This document shows positions 10,420 through 22,127 of a DNA stretch of 64,000 nt, piece by piece. The stretch covers positions 118,583,195 through 118,647,194 of the forward strand of contig CP136065.1 in the NCBI GenBank assembly GCA_032622095.1. The letters run 5' to 3'. Within the stretch, counting starts at the first letter, position 1. Each line of letters opens with the position of its first letter. Origin of the DNA: Siphonodentalium dalli (lineage: Eukaryota > Mollusca > Scaphopoda > Gadilida > Siphonodentaliidae). The notes beneath the pieces are model-generated. The model had not been told where the DNA came from. It did no database searches and saw nothing but the letters and a program-made list of their open reading frames with translations. The position numbers were made by a program, and so were the translations under genes.

Positions 10420-11110
10420 GACAGTACAGTCGCGTTACTTTATACGTCAACATTGGTCATTATCACTCGACAAATTTATTTCGGTCTATGGTATCAACCC
10501 CTATTTCCCCCGCGTAGCCTGACTAAGTGTCAACATTGGTCTTTATCGCTCCACTAGTTTGTATCGTTTCATCGGTATGAATTCCATATCCAATTATCCA
10601 CATATAACCAACCCAACCTCTAATCCCGGTCCAATTTATTTATTTCTTTCATCGGTATATACTCATGTTACGTAATATTTTATTTCGTGATACTTGTACT
10701 TATATGTCTATGGTATTACTATAGTATACTGTATACGTATATCAATTGCTTTTCCTTTCTATATAATCCTGGTGCCATCTATAGAGATAATTTCATACCC
10801 CCCCCCCCCCTCAATTTTATATCATTGCTGCTTTAGTACAGTCGCGATGCATTACATGGCAACATCGCTCCACTAATTTATGTCATTTCATCGGTACAAA
10901 CCCCTTTTCTCCGAGTCCATATAACCAACCCAACATCTTATTGAACTCCATCAATGACTATTCTGGCACTATATAGAGATGACTAAGATTCTGACACCCC
11001 CCTATTTTATAGCCTTGTTGCAACAGTAGAGTTGATATGCATAATATGTCAACATTGGTCGTTATCGCTCTACAAATTTATATCGGTTCAATCCTTAGTT
11101 CCCTGTATCG
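10420..11110 (+). repeat. Degenerate tandem repeat, unit ~200 bp
   Basis: Recurrent motifs are ACAGTCGCG or AGAGTTGATATGC, GTCAACATTGGTC, TTATCGCTCCAC, TTCATCGGTA and CCAACCCAAC. They appear near 10430, 10530, 10830 and 11030 with uneven spacing, so this is an old, eroded array. A poly-C run lies at 10799-10810. No gene is seen between 9867 and 11400. Confidence 0.55.
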
Positions 11111-11400
11111 CCCACCCCTCCCTCAATTTATTTTTTCATTTGTATTATAGTCTCGTCACATACACATTTTATCTTTTGTAACTTTTGCTTCAACGCGTCG
11201 AGTTCGCTGCAGACAATACAAAACTGACAACATTTTGAAATGTAAGCAGGCTTCAAACTCATCTTATCCAAGAAAAACTCTGGTTACATAAGAAATTTGT
11301 GTATAAGGTGTACGCGCATTTGTTACGTTAAAAACCAAAGGTCCCAAGTCAAGGTCCAAATCCCCAACACACTGATGTGAGGTTTAACTCCATCTACATA

Positions 11401-11529
11401 CAGTAATGTCCAAAGTAATTGATCACTTAATCACAGCAAATTTGTGTGTATTTTTTCATGATTCTAAATCCTGAAAAATTACCCATAATTATGCTGTGGT
11501 TAAAGGGTCAATTACTTTGGGCATTACTG
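11401..11529. mobile_element. Palindromic mariner-like MITE, copy 1
   Basis: TA-flanked palindrome starting CAGTAATGTCCAAAGTAATT and ending with the reverse complement, centre near 11465. A CAGT terminus and TA duplication are typical of Tc1/mariner-derived MITEs. It is almost wholly inverted repeat and encodes nothing. Confidence 0.75.
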
Positions 11530-11575
11530 TAACCAATATAAGGATTTGAGGTTTAATGATAACTCAATCATCATA

Positions 11576-11704
11576 CAGTAATGTTCAAAACAATTGACCA
11601 CTTGACCACAGCAGAATAATGGGTAATTTGTCAGGATTGTAAATGCTGAAAAAATACCCATAATTCTGCTGTGGTTAAGTGGTCAATTACTTTGGGCATT
11701 ACTG
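11576..11704. mobile_element. Palindromic mariner-like MITE, copy 2
   Basis: Same 129-bp palindrome with TA on both sides. It starts exactly 175 bp after copy 1, with a conserved ~46-bp spacer (AACCAATATAAGGATTTGAG and following). Confidence 0.75.
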
Positions 11705-11750
11705 TAACCAATATAAGGATTTGAGGTTCAATGATAACTCTATCCTCATA

Positions 11751-11879
11751 CAGTAATGTTCAAAGTAATTGACCACTTGACCACAGCAAAATTATTGGTA
11801 AATTTTCAGGATTTCAAATCCTGAAAAATTACCAATAATTCTGATGTGGTTAAGTGGTCAATTACTTTGGGCATTACTG
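11751..11879. mobile_element. Palindromic mariner-like MITE, copy 3
   Basis: Third 129-bp copy, again starting exactly 175 bp after the previous one and followed by the same spacer sequence. The MITE plus spacer has therefore been amplified as a unit. Confidence 0.75.
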
Positions 11880-11970
11880 TAACCAATATAAGGATGTGAG
11901 GTTTAATGAGAACTCCATCCACATAACTAATAATTATGTGTGAAAATTAAAACAAAACAAAATAAATTCC

Positions 11971-12279
11971 ATGATGGCGTCCAATATGGACTGCCTAATT
12001 CTGCTCCAAAACATGTATATTGAATATATGGATGTTTATTGGGGGAAACCGATTATTTCAATGATATTTTCATTAACTTGGATCCAAAACCCGACTTACG
12101 GGATCGTGCGACTGTATCTTAAGCATATGTGCATATTTAATGAGCCAACAATTGGAATCCCACCAGAGAAGATTGGCGTGGGTCCCTTGCGCGATCTGTC
12201 CATCGAAAACTATTTAGACATCTCAAGACACGTAAGACCCAATAACTTAATATACAGAATAGATACATCTATTGCCTGA
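11971..12279 (+). other. 102-codon open frame of unknown meaning
   Basis: An ATG-started frame of 102 codons in otherwise AT-rich unique sequence, followed by TGA. It reads without low-complexity bias, but no domain, signal peptide or splice context is recognised. It could be a chance frame, a repeat-derived relic or an exon. I do not claim it as a gene. Confidence 0.15.
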
Positions 12280-13080
12280 GTGACTAATATTTATATTTGT
12301 TACAATGAGGTCAAATAGTTGCGAAGCCAGCACCACAATTCTTTCCCTCCATAGTATATCTTAAAACAACTTCTAAAGAATTATTAATTCTTCTTATATT
12401 TGGTATGAAGCGTCCTTGGTTAACTGGAGTTCAGATTTGTTAACATCACGTCACCAAGTTAATTACTTGCGAAGCCACAGCCATAACTATTTCCCTCCAT
12501 AGTAATTCTCAAAACAACTTCTTAAGAACAATTGACCAGGTCAGTCGCGCAATTATTGGAAGAGCCACGGTCAATCATTTTTTTAAAACCAAATATTACA
12601 TTTAAATTATTGCTTTATTTAAACAAAAACAAAAAATTAAATGAGAAAATTAACTTTTACTACTTGCTAAATTTTATCTTTTAATTATTTCATTTAAATT
12701 TTAGTATTTACAGTATACTATGTCCAAATCTTTATAATCTGTTGAGTGACCCCACAGTCGTTTACTTTGTTAGTAATAATTTGAAGGATTACTTGTTTAA
12801 ACGCAATTGTTATCAAAATATTTTATGTATTTTTTTATAATTTCTATTTATATGTAATACTATAATCTTGGTGGCGTTACCATTTCTGACTATGGTTTTC
12901 TTGTTATGAATGCTAGAACTTTCTAACCTAGTCAATTTTGAAGAATGACTCTTCAGACCCAATATGACAACAACAAAAATTAATAGGTCCGTGTGCCTGT
13001 TCCGTCTTTAAAGTACCGCTTTTGATACTACCCTAATTTCGCACAAAAAAGTCATCATCATTGCACCCCCCCCCATTAAA
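12280..13080. repeat. AT-rich stretch with a dispersed-repeat end (12745-12900)
   Basis: No gene is seen. Positions about 12745-12900 are the reverse complement of 52609-52770, and the terminal part also matches 46495-46533. All copies stop at the same terminus, CAAGAAAACCATARTCAGAA when read from the end inwards, so this is a defined element end. Confidence 0.6.
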
Positions 13081-13084
13081 TACC

Positions 13085-14120
13085 AGTAAATACCTATGCA
13101 CCTGGCCGACTGAGTGACCGACCGGGACTCATGGGCACCATGGACATACGCCGTTACAAACTCCGTGTCTGCTTTTTATTTAGACCCCCCCCCCCCACAA
13201 ACACTGCATATTTTTCGTAGAAATATGGATACTATATCAATAATGCGCTATGCACCTGACCGACTGATTCACCAAACGATACTCCCAGGCACCATCATAG
13301 ACACAGTATTATCACATCCTTGGTTCACATTTTCCCCAGAAGCCGACACAGCTATATATATCGTCGAAATATAGATATCAATAGTGCGCTATGCACCTGA
13401 CCGACCGAGTGACCGACCGGGACTCATGGGCACCATGGAGACACGCCGTTACAAAAACTCCGTGTCCGCCTTTTATTCAGGCAACCCCCCCCCCCACACA
13501 CACACACATAAACACATAGGTTACACTACATATATATCTAGTAGAAATATGGATACTATATCAATAGTGCGCTATGCACCTGACCGACCGATTCACCAAA
13601 TGGTACTCACATGCACCATCATAGACACGGTATTACCACATCCGTGTTTCACATTCTCCCCCAGACCCCGACACAGCTATACATCTCGTCGAAATATATA
13701 TATATATATCAATAATGCGCTATGCAACCTGACCGACTGATCGACCGGGACTCCTGAGCACCATGGAGACACGCCGTTACAAACTCCGTGTCCGCATTTT
13801 ATTCAGACCCACCCCCCCCCCCCCCCCCACACACACACTGCATATTTCTCGTAGAAATATGGATAATATATCAATAATTCGCTATGCACCTGACCGACCG
13901 ATTCCCCAGATGGTACTCCCAGGCACCATCATGGCAAGGCTTTTACCACATCCGTGTTTCACATTCTCCCCAGACCCCGACACGGCTATATATCTCGACG
14001 AAATATAGACATCAATAATGCGCTGTGCACCTGACTGACTGAGTGACCTCCCAGCACTCCTGTGCACCATGGAGACACGCCTGACTTGACCGATTCACCA
14101 AATGGTACTCCCATGCACCA
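13085..14120 (-). repeat. Dimeric satellite, block 3, inverted
   Basis: Reverse-complement copies of the A/B dimer seen at 1-1222 and 6458-7748: CGTAGAAATATGGATACTAT, poly-C runs in place of poly-G, CGACCGGGACTC and CATTCTCCCCAGACCCCGAC. About three dimers are present. The orientation switch over ~5 kb suggests rearrangement or independent seeding of the array. Confidence 0.75.
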
Positions 14121-14129
14121 TCATAGACA

Positions 14130-15910
14130 CGCTACCCCACCCCGGACCCTCCGGTGAGTATAGGCTCTATACAGAGGGGCGCAGTTATATATTCTTGAGC
14201 CCAAATTATATAGCAAACCCGTCGTGAACCTAACGACAGCCATTACGATAATTTGCGAATTGGTTTCTGGCGTAATAATCAGAATCCTATTCGAAATCCG
14301 CCCCTCCCGGTCCCTCTCCTCGGGGTAAAAGTCATTTGACGTGGGGGTCGGGTATATATATATATATAGACGAGCAGCCAGTTGTGGCGAGCCCAAATAC
14401 TGAACTCCCTCCCACGGACAGATTGAGCGCTACTATGACAACAATCAACTGGTTTCTGACACCCAATTCGCGCTCCAGAAACCTATTCGAAATCCGCCCC
14501 TATCGGTGCCTCCCCGGGGGTCATAAGTGATTTGAAGTGGGGATCGGGTAGATAAGCTAAGGATCGACTTGACCACAGATTGACCACCCCCTCCCACGGA
14601 CAGATTGAGAGTTAATGCGAGAACGACGAACTGGTTTCTGACGCGGATCAACCAGAACCCAAATTTCCCACCCCCTACCACCATCATGTTGGGAGTAATT
14701 AAGAAAACAACGAACTGGTTTCTGACACCCAATTCGCGTTCCAGAAACCTATTCGCATTCCAGAAACCTATTCGAAATCCGACCCTATCGGTGCCTCCCC
14801 GGGGGTCATAAGTGATTTGAAGTGGGGACCGGGTAGATAATCTGCGGATCGACGTGAACCCAAATTGACCACCCCCCTCCCACGGACAGATTGAGAGTTA
14901 ATGCGAGAACGATGAACTGGTTTCTGACGCCCAATTCGCGTTCCAGAAACCTATTCGAAATATGGCCTTATCGGTGCCTCCCCGGGGGTCATAAGTGATT
15001 TGGAATGGGGGTCGGGTAGAGAATATGCGGATCGACCAGAACCCAAATTTTCCACCCCCTATACCACCATCAGGTTGGGAGTAATTAAGAAAACAACGAA
15101 CTGGTTTCTGGCTACCAATTGGCTTTCCAGAAACCTATTCAAAATCATAAACGCTCTTCATGGTCCCTCCCATTTTTTGGGTGTGAATTTTCCCACCGTG
15201 ATAGCGTTTCTATGTGTTTTGGTGCCCATACCCAGTGCTACATTCAGCTTCTGACACCTCCACGACCTCTCTGTTGCACCCTCCCCCGGACCCTCCCGTG
15301 GGGTATAGCCATAAACCTATTGGAAATCCGCCCCTATCAGTGCCTCCCCGGGGTTCATAAGCGATTTGAAGTGGGAATCGGATAGATAATCTAAGGATCG
15401 ACGTGAACCAAAATTGACCACCCCCTCCCATGCACGGACAGATTGAGAGTTAATGCGAAAACGACGAACTGGTTTCTGACGCCCAATTCGCGTTCCAGAA
15501 ACCTATTCGAAATATGCCCCTATCGGTGCCTCCCCGGGGGTCATAAGTGATTTGGAATGGGGGTCGGTAGAGAATCTGCGGATCGACCAGAACCCAAATT
15601 GTCCACACATACCACCATCAGGTTGGGAGTAATTAAGAAAACAACGAACTGGTTTCTGACACCCAATTCGTGTTCCAGAAACCTATTCGCATTCCAGAAT
15701 CCTATTCGAAATCCGGCCCTATCGGTGCCTCCCCGGGGGTCATACGTGATTTGAAGTGTGGACCGGGTAGATAATCTGCGGATCGGCCGGATCCCAAATT
15801 ATCCACCCCATCCCACATACAGTTCGTGAGTTACTGCGACAACAACGGACTGGTTTCTGACGCCCAATTCGCGTTCCAGAAACCTATTGCCACATTCAGG
15901 TGCCGTCACC
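14130..15910 (+). repeat. ~185-bp satellite array
   Basis: About nine units with CGAACTGGTTTCTGACGCCC, CGCGTTCCAGAAACCTATTC, CGGTGCCTCCCCGGGGGTCA, AAGTGATTTGAAGTGGGG and CCACCCCCTCCCACGGACAG. Spacings of the TGATTTGAAGTGGGG motif are about 180-200 bp or multiples. One unit (15150-15300) carries an unrelated insert containing CACCTCCACGACCTCTCTG. Frames in the array have no independent support. Confidence 0.75.
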
Positions 15911-18900
15911 TCCACTCTTCTGCATCACCTCATCGATCGGAGATTGGACCCTCTCAGTTAGTATATGCTCTATTCAGAGAGACGCAGTTCTGACCGATAT
16001 CGTAAGGCTTGACATCTTCCCGTCCGTCACAATATGCTTTATTTGACCAATCCCGCCACCTCCCCCGTCTACCGTAATGAGATATTCCAATGTTAGGTTT
16101 ACGTTTTGAACTGGGTACTGGGTACTGGGTAATGGTTCTAACTTCACACACCTGGCTTTCTCACATATGAAAGCCAGTTGTTTTAAGGGGGAGACGCACG
16201 TTTGCCCAAATTGTTTCCAATTTTGGGTGGGTCAGGTAATTTGGCAATATCTAGATAAATCCACAACCGTATGCAATGGAACTTCACAGGGATGTAGAAC
16301 ACATATTGAGGAATGCATACCATGTATTAAAAGTTTTGAAATATGAACATCATCAAGAGAGATTTGTAACATTTTATAATAAGTTCACTTTAGGTATCGA
16401 GAACTTTTATCTACTTCCACTTTCATCGTTAAACTGTAGTGACAGATGTAGCATCATATCTGTTTTCCATGAGAGGAGCCGTCTTTCTGCAGAAGAAGGA
16501 ACACCATTCTTATAAATGAAGTCAAATTATGAGTACCCTATTCTGAAAAATGACAATAATTAACCAGACATTTGCAATTGGGACTATTTTGAAATGTATG
16601 GAGGACAGGATGGACAAATAACAAATCAATTGAACTTGTAAAAAAAGGCTGTTTATTTGGATATTAAATGGAAATAATCATAATACAATAATACAATGAT
16701 ATATATATATATATCAATGTATTATTATTAATTAATAATTAATTTAATAATTAATTATTAGTTATTATTTAATTTTCAATTAAAAAAATATATATTTTGT
16801 GAACTCTCAAAAGATAGTACTCTCATTCAGCGTTTCAATGCATAATATCTCTCAATATATGACAGATTGTCATTGATATCATACTTAACTGAACTGACCA
16901 AATAAATACACATGAATAAATCATAAATTTTGCTTCTGACATTCTGTGGTTTTATCCCAGGACTGAGGTATCCCAATGATGCAAAGTATTCCCACTATAT
17001 CAAAGTAATCAATCTCACTATGCCATTGAATATTGGTGATAAGTCTGTTGAAATACAGTTTATATTGACCTCAAAGGTGTCACTGTGACTTTCTGTAAGG
17101 TAATGTATTTGTCATATGATGGACCATGGGTAATGGGTTATACCAAAAATCGCACATACCTGTTGTGCAGTATTGACACTAAATTAAATTACATACCTGC
17201 TCATTTGCTCATTGTAGCACCACTGTTATCAGCAGGGCAACCTCACAGTTAGTTGGCATTGTCAATAACTACAGATGACAAGGATTCCTTTCTTTGATTC
17301 CAGGTTATTTCAATCACCTATAAGGGACAGACAAATTTTAATAAAATTTTTCTTCACTTTCAATTTCGCACCACCAATGTATAACAGCATTAGCTTTCTG
17401 TGGGGTTGCCACCGACACCACGTTTACACAAATAAAATAACAAAAGCTCTCTCAGGGTAAATTCGCCTTAGACACCAGATATTACACAAATAAAATAACA
17501 CAAACTATTTTCATGTAAAACGTATGTAGATGAAGCGTTGAGTGGTCAATCTCAATGCCTTGTTAAATGCTTTATGGGGGGGGGGCTACAAATTAGATTT
17601 AACGATCACCTCAAATGGGTTCCAGCAACTGTTGGGAGGTTTCATTTAATTACTTGATAGTTTCATGTTGATCTGAATCGCCCTTTACTGGTACTAATTG
17701 AAATATTTGGAAAAAAACTAACATATAACTATGGTTTTGTTTTCATACAAGCTCAACTCAATTTCATTATTTTAAAATTCATATAAAATGTCAGAGATCC
17801 TGAATGTGTTTTTGCTATTGGATGGCAGGATAAAATAAAACAAAAGATATTTTGATAATACACATGTATTTTAGATTGAACTTAACAAAGACCCCAGTTC
17901 ACATGACAACTCCTGTGGTTCATTAACTCTGGTGCGATCATAACAGAAATATACTACAGGTACAGAGGGGGACACAATCGCAACTGTTATTTAATGCTAT
18001 TAACTGCGATGGGATGTTCAAAACATTTGTTTCCAGCTAATTGTGGTAGCTGCCTTAATGAATTGAAATTATCTATCTCAACTTACCTGTAAATATTGAC
18101 AGTTACAGGTAATCAGGAATTAACCTCTCATTGCCCTTCTCCTATCAGGTACAGGACAACCCCAACCTCTCATTGCACTTCTCCTACCGGATACAGGACA
18201 ACCCCATGACAATCCAATGTGTTAGTGTTCAGTCAACTGTAATAAAGACAAAACATTTTGCAGGTTAACAAATCCAAGAGAAATATTTTATGAAAAATAA
18301 GATAACACTGAGTGAGTTAAAATATTGCTTGAGGGTTAATTAATTAGTACCATGTATCCAGTACACCCAGCTAGAGGATCTCTGTTAAGGGTGGGGTATC
18401 CACTGTCTGAAATTTCCAAAAGCAGCACCCCTTGACCCAGACCAAGTTAACTCCCTCCCAGTCCCAAATTTGCAAAATATAATTTGCACCCCTCTACGTT
18501 GGGTTATAATTACTGGTTGCAAAATTAAAACTATAAGAACAATTTCTACATATTATTGTTGTGATTTTTCCAACTATTAATATTTCGTGAGACTTAACAC
18601 ATTTATTTCCAACTCTTTGGACCAATTTTTTTTTGTGGGGGGGGGGGGGGTACATATATACCAGTCAACGAATGGTAGCTCTTTCACTACCTGTTCCCAA
18701 AATGTTGACCATGTATACAAGTTGAGTACCTATACCTGTAACATGATAACCAGGTTTTGGCACATCCTACATTTGACTAAATATAAATAGTTAAATATGA
18801 CGATATCGAACCAGTTTTCTTCCCATATATGCATAAGTTATGAGGTCCTTGAAAATGCAGCCACATTGAAGTGTAATAATATTAATATAGTAAATGCACA

Positions 18901-19167
18901 GACATTAGATGAAGTTTGATCCATGCAGCATGAATCATTTGTGTGATGTTAGATCTTGCCATGAATCTCTAATCTGGCTATGCCCATACGTAACCATTCA
19001 TGGCATGATCTAGTAAGTCACATATATGGTATTTATTGTTGGATTATTTCCCTTGACTTTTTTATTTGAAGATCCATGAAACCGTATTTAAATACATATA
19101 CATAGTTTTCATAGATGATATAAGTTCAATTTTTGACAGATCCTGTGATCCAGTCCATGTGAACTGA
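15911..19167. other. AT-rich unique-looking DNA, no gene recognised
   Basis: No repeat array dominates. A frame at 16276-16515 (79 codons) has no recognisable motif. There is an AT palindromic patch at about 16700-16790, a ~48-bp tandem duplication near 18120-18205 (CCTCTCATTGC and ACAGGACAACCCC twice), a poly-G run at 17576-17587 and another at 18637-18650. It could be intergenic or intronic. Confidence 0.4.
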
Positions 19168-19509
19168 CGCTCACTCAATCATCTCCTTTTTGCAGATGAT
19201 TTGGTAATGTTCTCGGAATCACAAAGTGGATTACAAACATGTATTAAAAAATTAGAAGAATATGCAATAAATAATAATCTTCAAATAAATTCTGAAAAAA
19301 CAAAATGCATGGTCTTTCGACAACGTAAAGTTAAAACAGATACTTTTTACCATGTTGGCGATATACAATTGGAAATGGCAGACGAGTATAAATACTTAGG
19401 TGTTACATTAAGTTCTACTGGGAGGATGAAAAAAACACAGGAAAACATAAGTTCAAAAGCAATCAAAGCTATGTATTTCTCAACACAGTCAATAAAGTCA
19501 CGGATAAAC
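19168..19509 (+). pseudogene. LINE reverse transcriptase C-terminal part, segment 1
   Basis: The frame opens at the RT catalytic box: LLFADDLVMF (19183-19212) is the classic FADD motif of non-LTR retrotransposon RTs. It is followed by an NNLQINSEKTKCMVF-type strand and YKYLGVTLSSTG, the standard post-catalytic blocks. Upstream of 19168 the frame is closed and the N-terminal RT and endonuclease are absent, so the element is 5'-truncated, as LINE insertions often are. At 19510 the frame is interrupted by a TTAA-flanked MITE. The same frame resumes at 20011 (residues INL then TLSTKCKLF), so the coding frame was continuous before the MITE arrived. The exact clade is not determined. Confidence 0.85.
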
Positions 19510-20010
19510 TTAAAGACACGGTTGGCCTTGGCGGTGGGTATCCTGTGAAAATATCTCCACCCGTCAAAAACCGCCACAAACAGAAAGAACATCAAAATGT
19601 AGATAGACTTTGTCCGTATACAAATAAGAAATATGACATAAACAGTACGTTATGGTCATATGTTTGACCATTGTTATGTAAACAAAGGCATAAAAAGTAA
19701 CTTTTCTGGTGTTTGTTTATATTATGATGGTAAACATAAAGAGCGTTCTTTGTTGGTGAATACCTGATATGGAACTAATAAAGAGCGTTAATGCCATTTG
19801 TGTGTGATTAGCCAGTAGCATTGTGCTGTCTTCTGTAACACAATCAGTCTCTTCTTAGGTAAAATATAGTAGGTCTCTATGATAACATGCTGTTTACGCG
19901 ATGGTCATGGTATATGTGAACGGAGCTGTATGCGTTTTACTGTTTTTCTGTTTACGGTGTTTGGAACAAAAATGAATATTTTCGACAATTAAGGCCGCAC
20001 GTGCCTTTAA
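19510..20010. mobile_element. TTAA-flanked MITE, copy 1, inside the LINE
   Basis: It lies between two TTAA tetranucleotides (19510-19513 and 20007-20010). Terminal sequences AAGRYACGGTTGGCC and GGCCGCACGTGCCTTTAA are imperfect inverted repeats. Cutting the element plus one TTAA out rejoins the LINE frame without loss of a codon, which fixes both ends to the base. TTAA target choice is typical of piggyBac-type transposases, so it is probably a piggyBac-related MITE (inference). It contains repeated AAAGAGCG motifs and no coding sequence. A second copy lies at 61823-63123. Confidence 0.85.
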
Positions 20011-20906
20011 CTCTAAGTACAAAATGTAAGCTATTTGATAAACTTATTAAACCCATTCTGTTATATGGTTGTGAAGTTTGGTCAACTGATCTAAATTTTC
20101 GTTGTACTGATAATAACCCATGTGAACAAGCACACCTGAAATTCTGTAAACGAATATTAGGTATAAACCAGAAAGCGTCTAACCATGCTTCTAGAGCCGA
20201 GCTAGGTCGGTTCCCAATAACCAATGACGCGATTGTTCAGCTTTTCAAATATATGAATAGAATCTCGCAAATAAAAGATACAGGTATACTTACTGATTCA
20301 TTCTCTGAATCATTAAAGTGTACATTACCCAACACTTGGATGCAAATTTTAGCAACATATAACATAACAGTTAATGACATCGGAAAACTAATTGTAAATG
20401 ACAAATATATAGTGAATGATTTGAAATCAAGACATATCGAGAAATTTATACGCGATATATACGATGATGAAAAATCGTCTGGAGCAAATAAGCTTCGTAC
20501 GTATAGATCTATTAAGGATAAGTATATAGTGGAGCCTTTCCTCGAACATACACGATGCCACGAAGCGCGATAAATGTTTACAAGACTTCGTATTAGTAAT
20601 CACAATTTGGAAATAGAAAAAGGTAGACATAAACAACCGAAAACCCCAGTTAAAAACAGATTGTGTACAATGTGCGATCAGGCGCGTGTTGATACTGAAT
20701 ATCATTTTGTCATCGAGTGTAGTGCATACTCTGATCTCAGGGCAAGACTATTTCGAAATATTCAAGAAAATAAGGGTGAATTTTTAAAAATGAGCGATAG
20801 TGAAAAATTTCAAACGATTATGAGAAATGATGAAGCAAAGATTATAAATACCGTATGCAACATGATCCGGTTGTTCTTTCTCAGAAGGGGGTCTTTGAAA
20901 GTTTAG
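20011..20906 (+). pseudogene. LINE C-terminal domain, segment 2, with one stop
   Basis: Continues the RT tail: KPILLYGCEVW (about 20050-20080) is the conserved post-RT block of non-LTR elements. A TAA at 20571-20573 breaks the frame, but the same frame continues to 20906. After the stop comes a zinc-knuckle-like C-x2-C-x9-H-x4-C (CTMC through HFVIEC, about 20668-20726). The tail is followed by AATAAA and (TTCTA)n at about 21066-21092, the 3' end of the element. One nonsense codon and one MITE insertion are the only visible defects, so the copy is fairly young. Confidence 0.85.
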
Positions 20907-21092
20907 TATATTATAGTGATAAACACGAGAAGTTATTGGTGGTAGTTGAATGACGATGCATTGCATCAAATAGTTATTGAATTTTTTTAATTTTAGTTCG
21001 TATTTACATGTTTTAAGTTTTAATCCATTTTGTAACTTGCAATTGCCTATATGTTTGGTGTATTGCAATAAATATTCTATTCTATTCTATTC
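20907..21092 (+). repeat. 3' UTR and (TTCTA)n tail of the LINE
   Basis: AT-rich 3' untranslated part ending CAATAAATATTCTATTC and three TTCTA repeats, a typical LINE microsatellite tail. No target duplication could be matched because the 5' boundary is uncertain. Confidence 0.65.
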
Positions 21093-21104
21093 AACTAGTA
21101 TAGT

Positions 21105-21320
21105 TGAATTACTATCAGGTCATTCGGGTGCTTGGTAAAACATGATTATTAATTTGGAGAAAATTTCCAATGATCACTTGTATTATTTGGCATTGAGGCA
21201 GAGTAAAATTGCCATGTGATATGACACTATTAAATTAATATTATAATTATTAATTTCACTTTCAGTTTCAGCCTAAACCCCACCCATCACTAAAGTAACG
21301 ACACAATTATTAGGCACTTG
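21105..21320 (+). repeat. Dispersed repeat D, copy 1
   Basis: Shares GATTATTAATTTRGGAGAAAATT, CCAATGATCA, TTATTTGGCAT, AGAGTRAAATTGCCAT, TTTCAGCCTAAA, CCCACCCATCACTA and TTATTAGGCAC with 37735-37920. It is non-coding, probably an old MITE. Confidence 0.6.
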
Positions 21321-21940
21321 ATAGTATTATAAAATCAACTATTATAATTGGTTACAACCAAAATAGGACAAAATATCTGGACGTTGGGCCTCCAAGTTGT
21401 AAAAAAAAAAAAGTTGTGGCATGTTCACTCTGGTCAGCAATACAAAATAGCATGTGACCAGAACTTGGCAACATGATTCATTTTTTAATGAGAAATAGCC
21501 CAAGAAAAAATACATTGCGACCATGATTATTATGATAAAAATAACATATTTATGACTCGCGTTTCAAACGCTGTGTGTTGTACGTTTTTTGTTAAAACAT
21601 ATTAGAATGTTTGAAATTCACGTCGGTCAGCCATTTTGTAAAATTTTTTTTACAAGTTTTCAACAATTTATCAAACTTACATCGAAGTACAAAATCATTC
21701 ATGCGATCGTTGGTGCCACCACTGCTGACACGTTCCCAATTACTCTTCCTTAAATATGGGTCGTTATTGAGAGCGATCGGACATTATGCAATGCGTAATT
21801 TCACAAATTTGAAGAGAAAATCAAGTTTCGGTTTTCACTTCCCCAAATTTACCTGAAATGGTTTCATAACTCACTTGAGTATGCCGCAATATATAGTTCC
21901 CCGTATTTTACACAGAAAACGTATATTTTCGTATTATATA
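21321..21940. other. Unassigned AT-rich stretch
   Basis: Nothing recognisable; no frame longer than about 80 codons and no repeat shared elsewhere in the window that I can see. Confidence 0.3.
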
Positions 21941-22127
21941 ATATTCTTTATTCCTCCAGATTGAAGAGCAGGTTAATTTACATGGGTACATTAATTTTAT
22001 ACATTATGTTCAATATAATATGCGTCTACTATACAGTAGTGTTTGGCACGACTGAAGCTAAAATGTTAACGATAGCTTAGAATTGTCAGTCCCAAGAATC
22101 AGACGAATAAACATATGAATGTTGCTT

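Noticed and set aside
11971-12279. 102-codon frame as a host gene
   Set aside because: No domain, splice signals or homology visible; listed only as an open frame.
16276-16515. 79-codon frame as a host exon
   Set aside because: No recognisable motif or splice context; length is within chance expectation for AT-rich DNA of this size.
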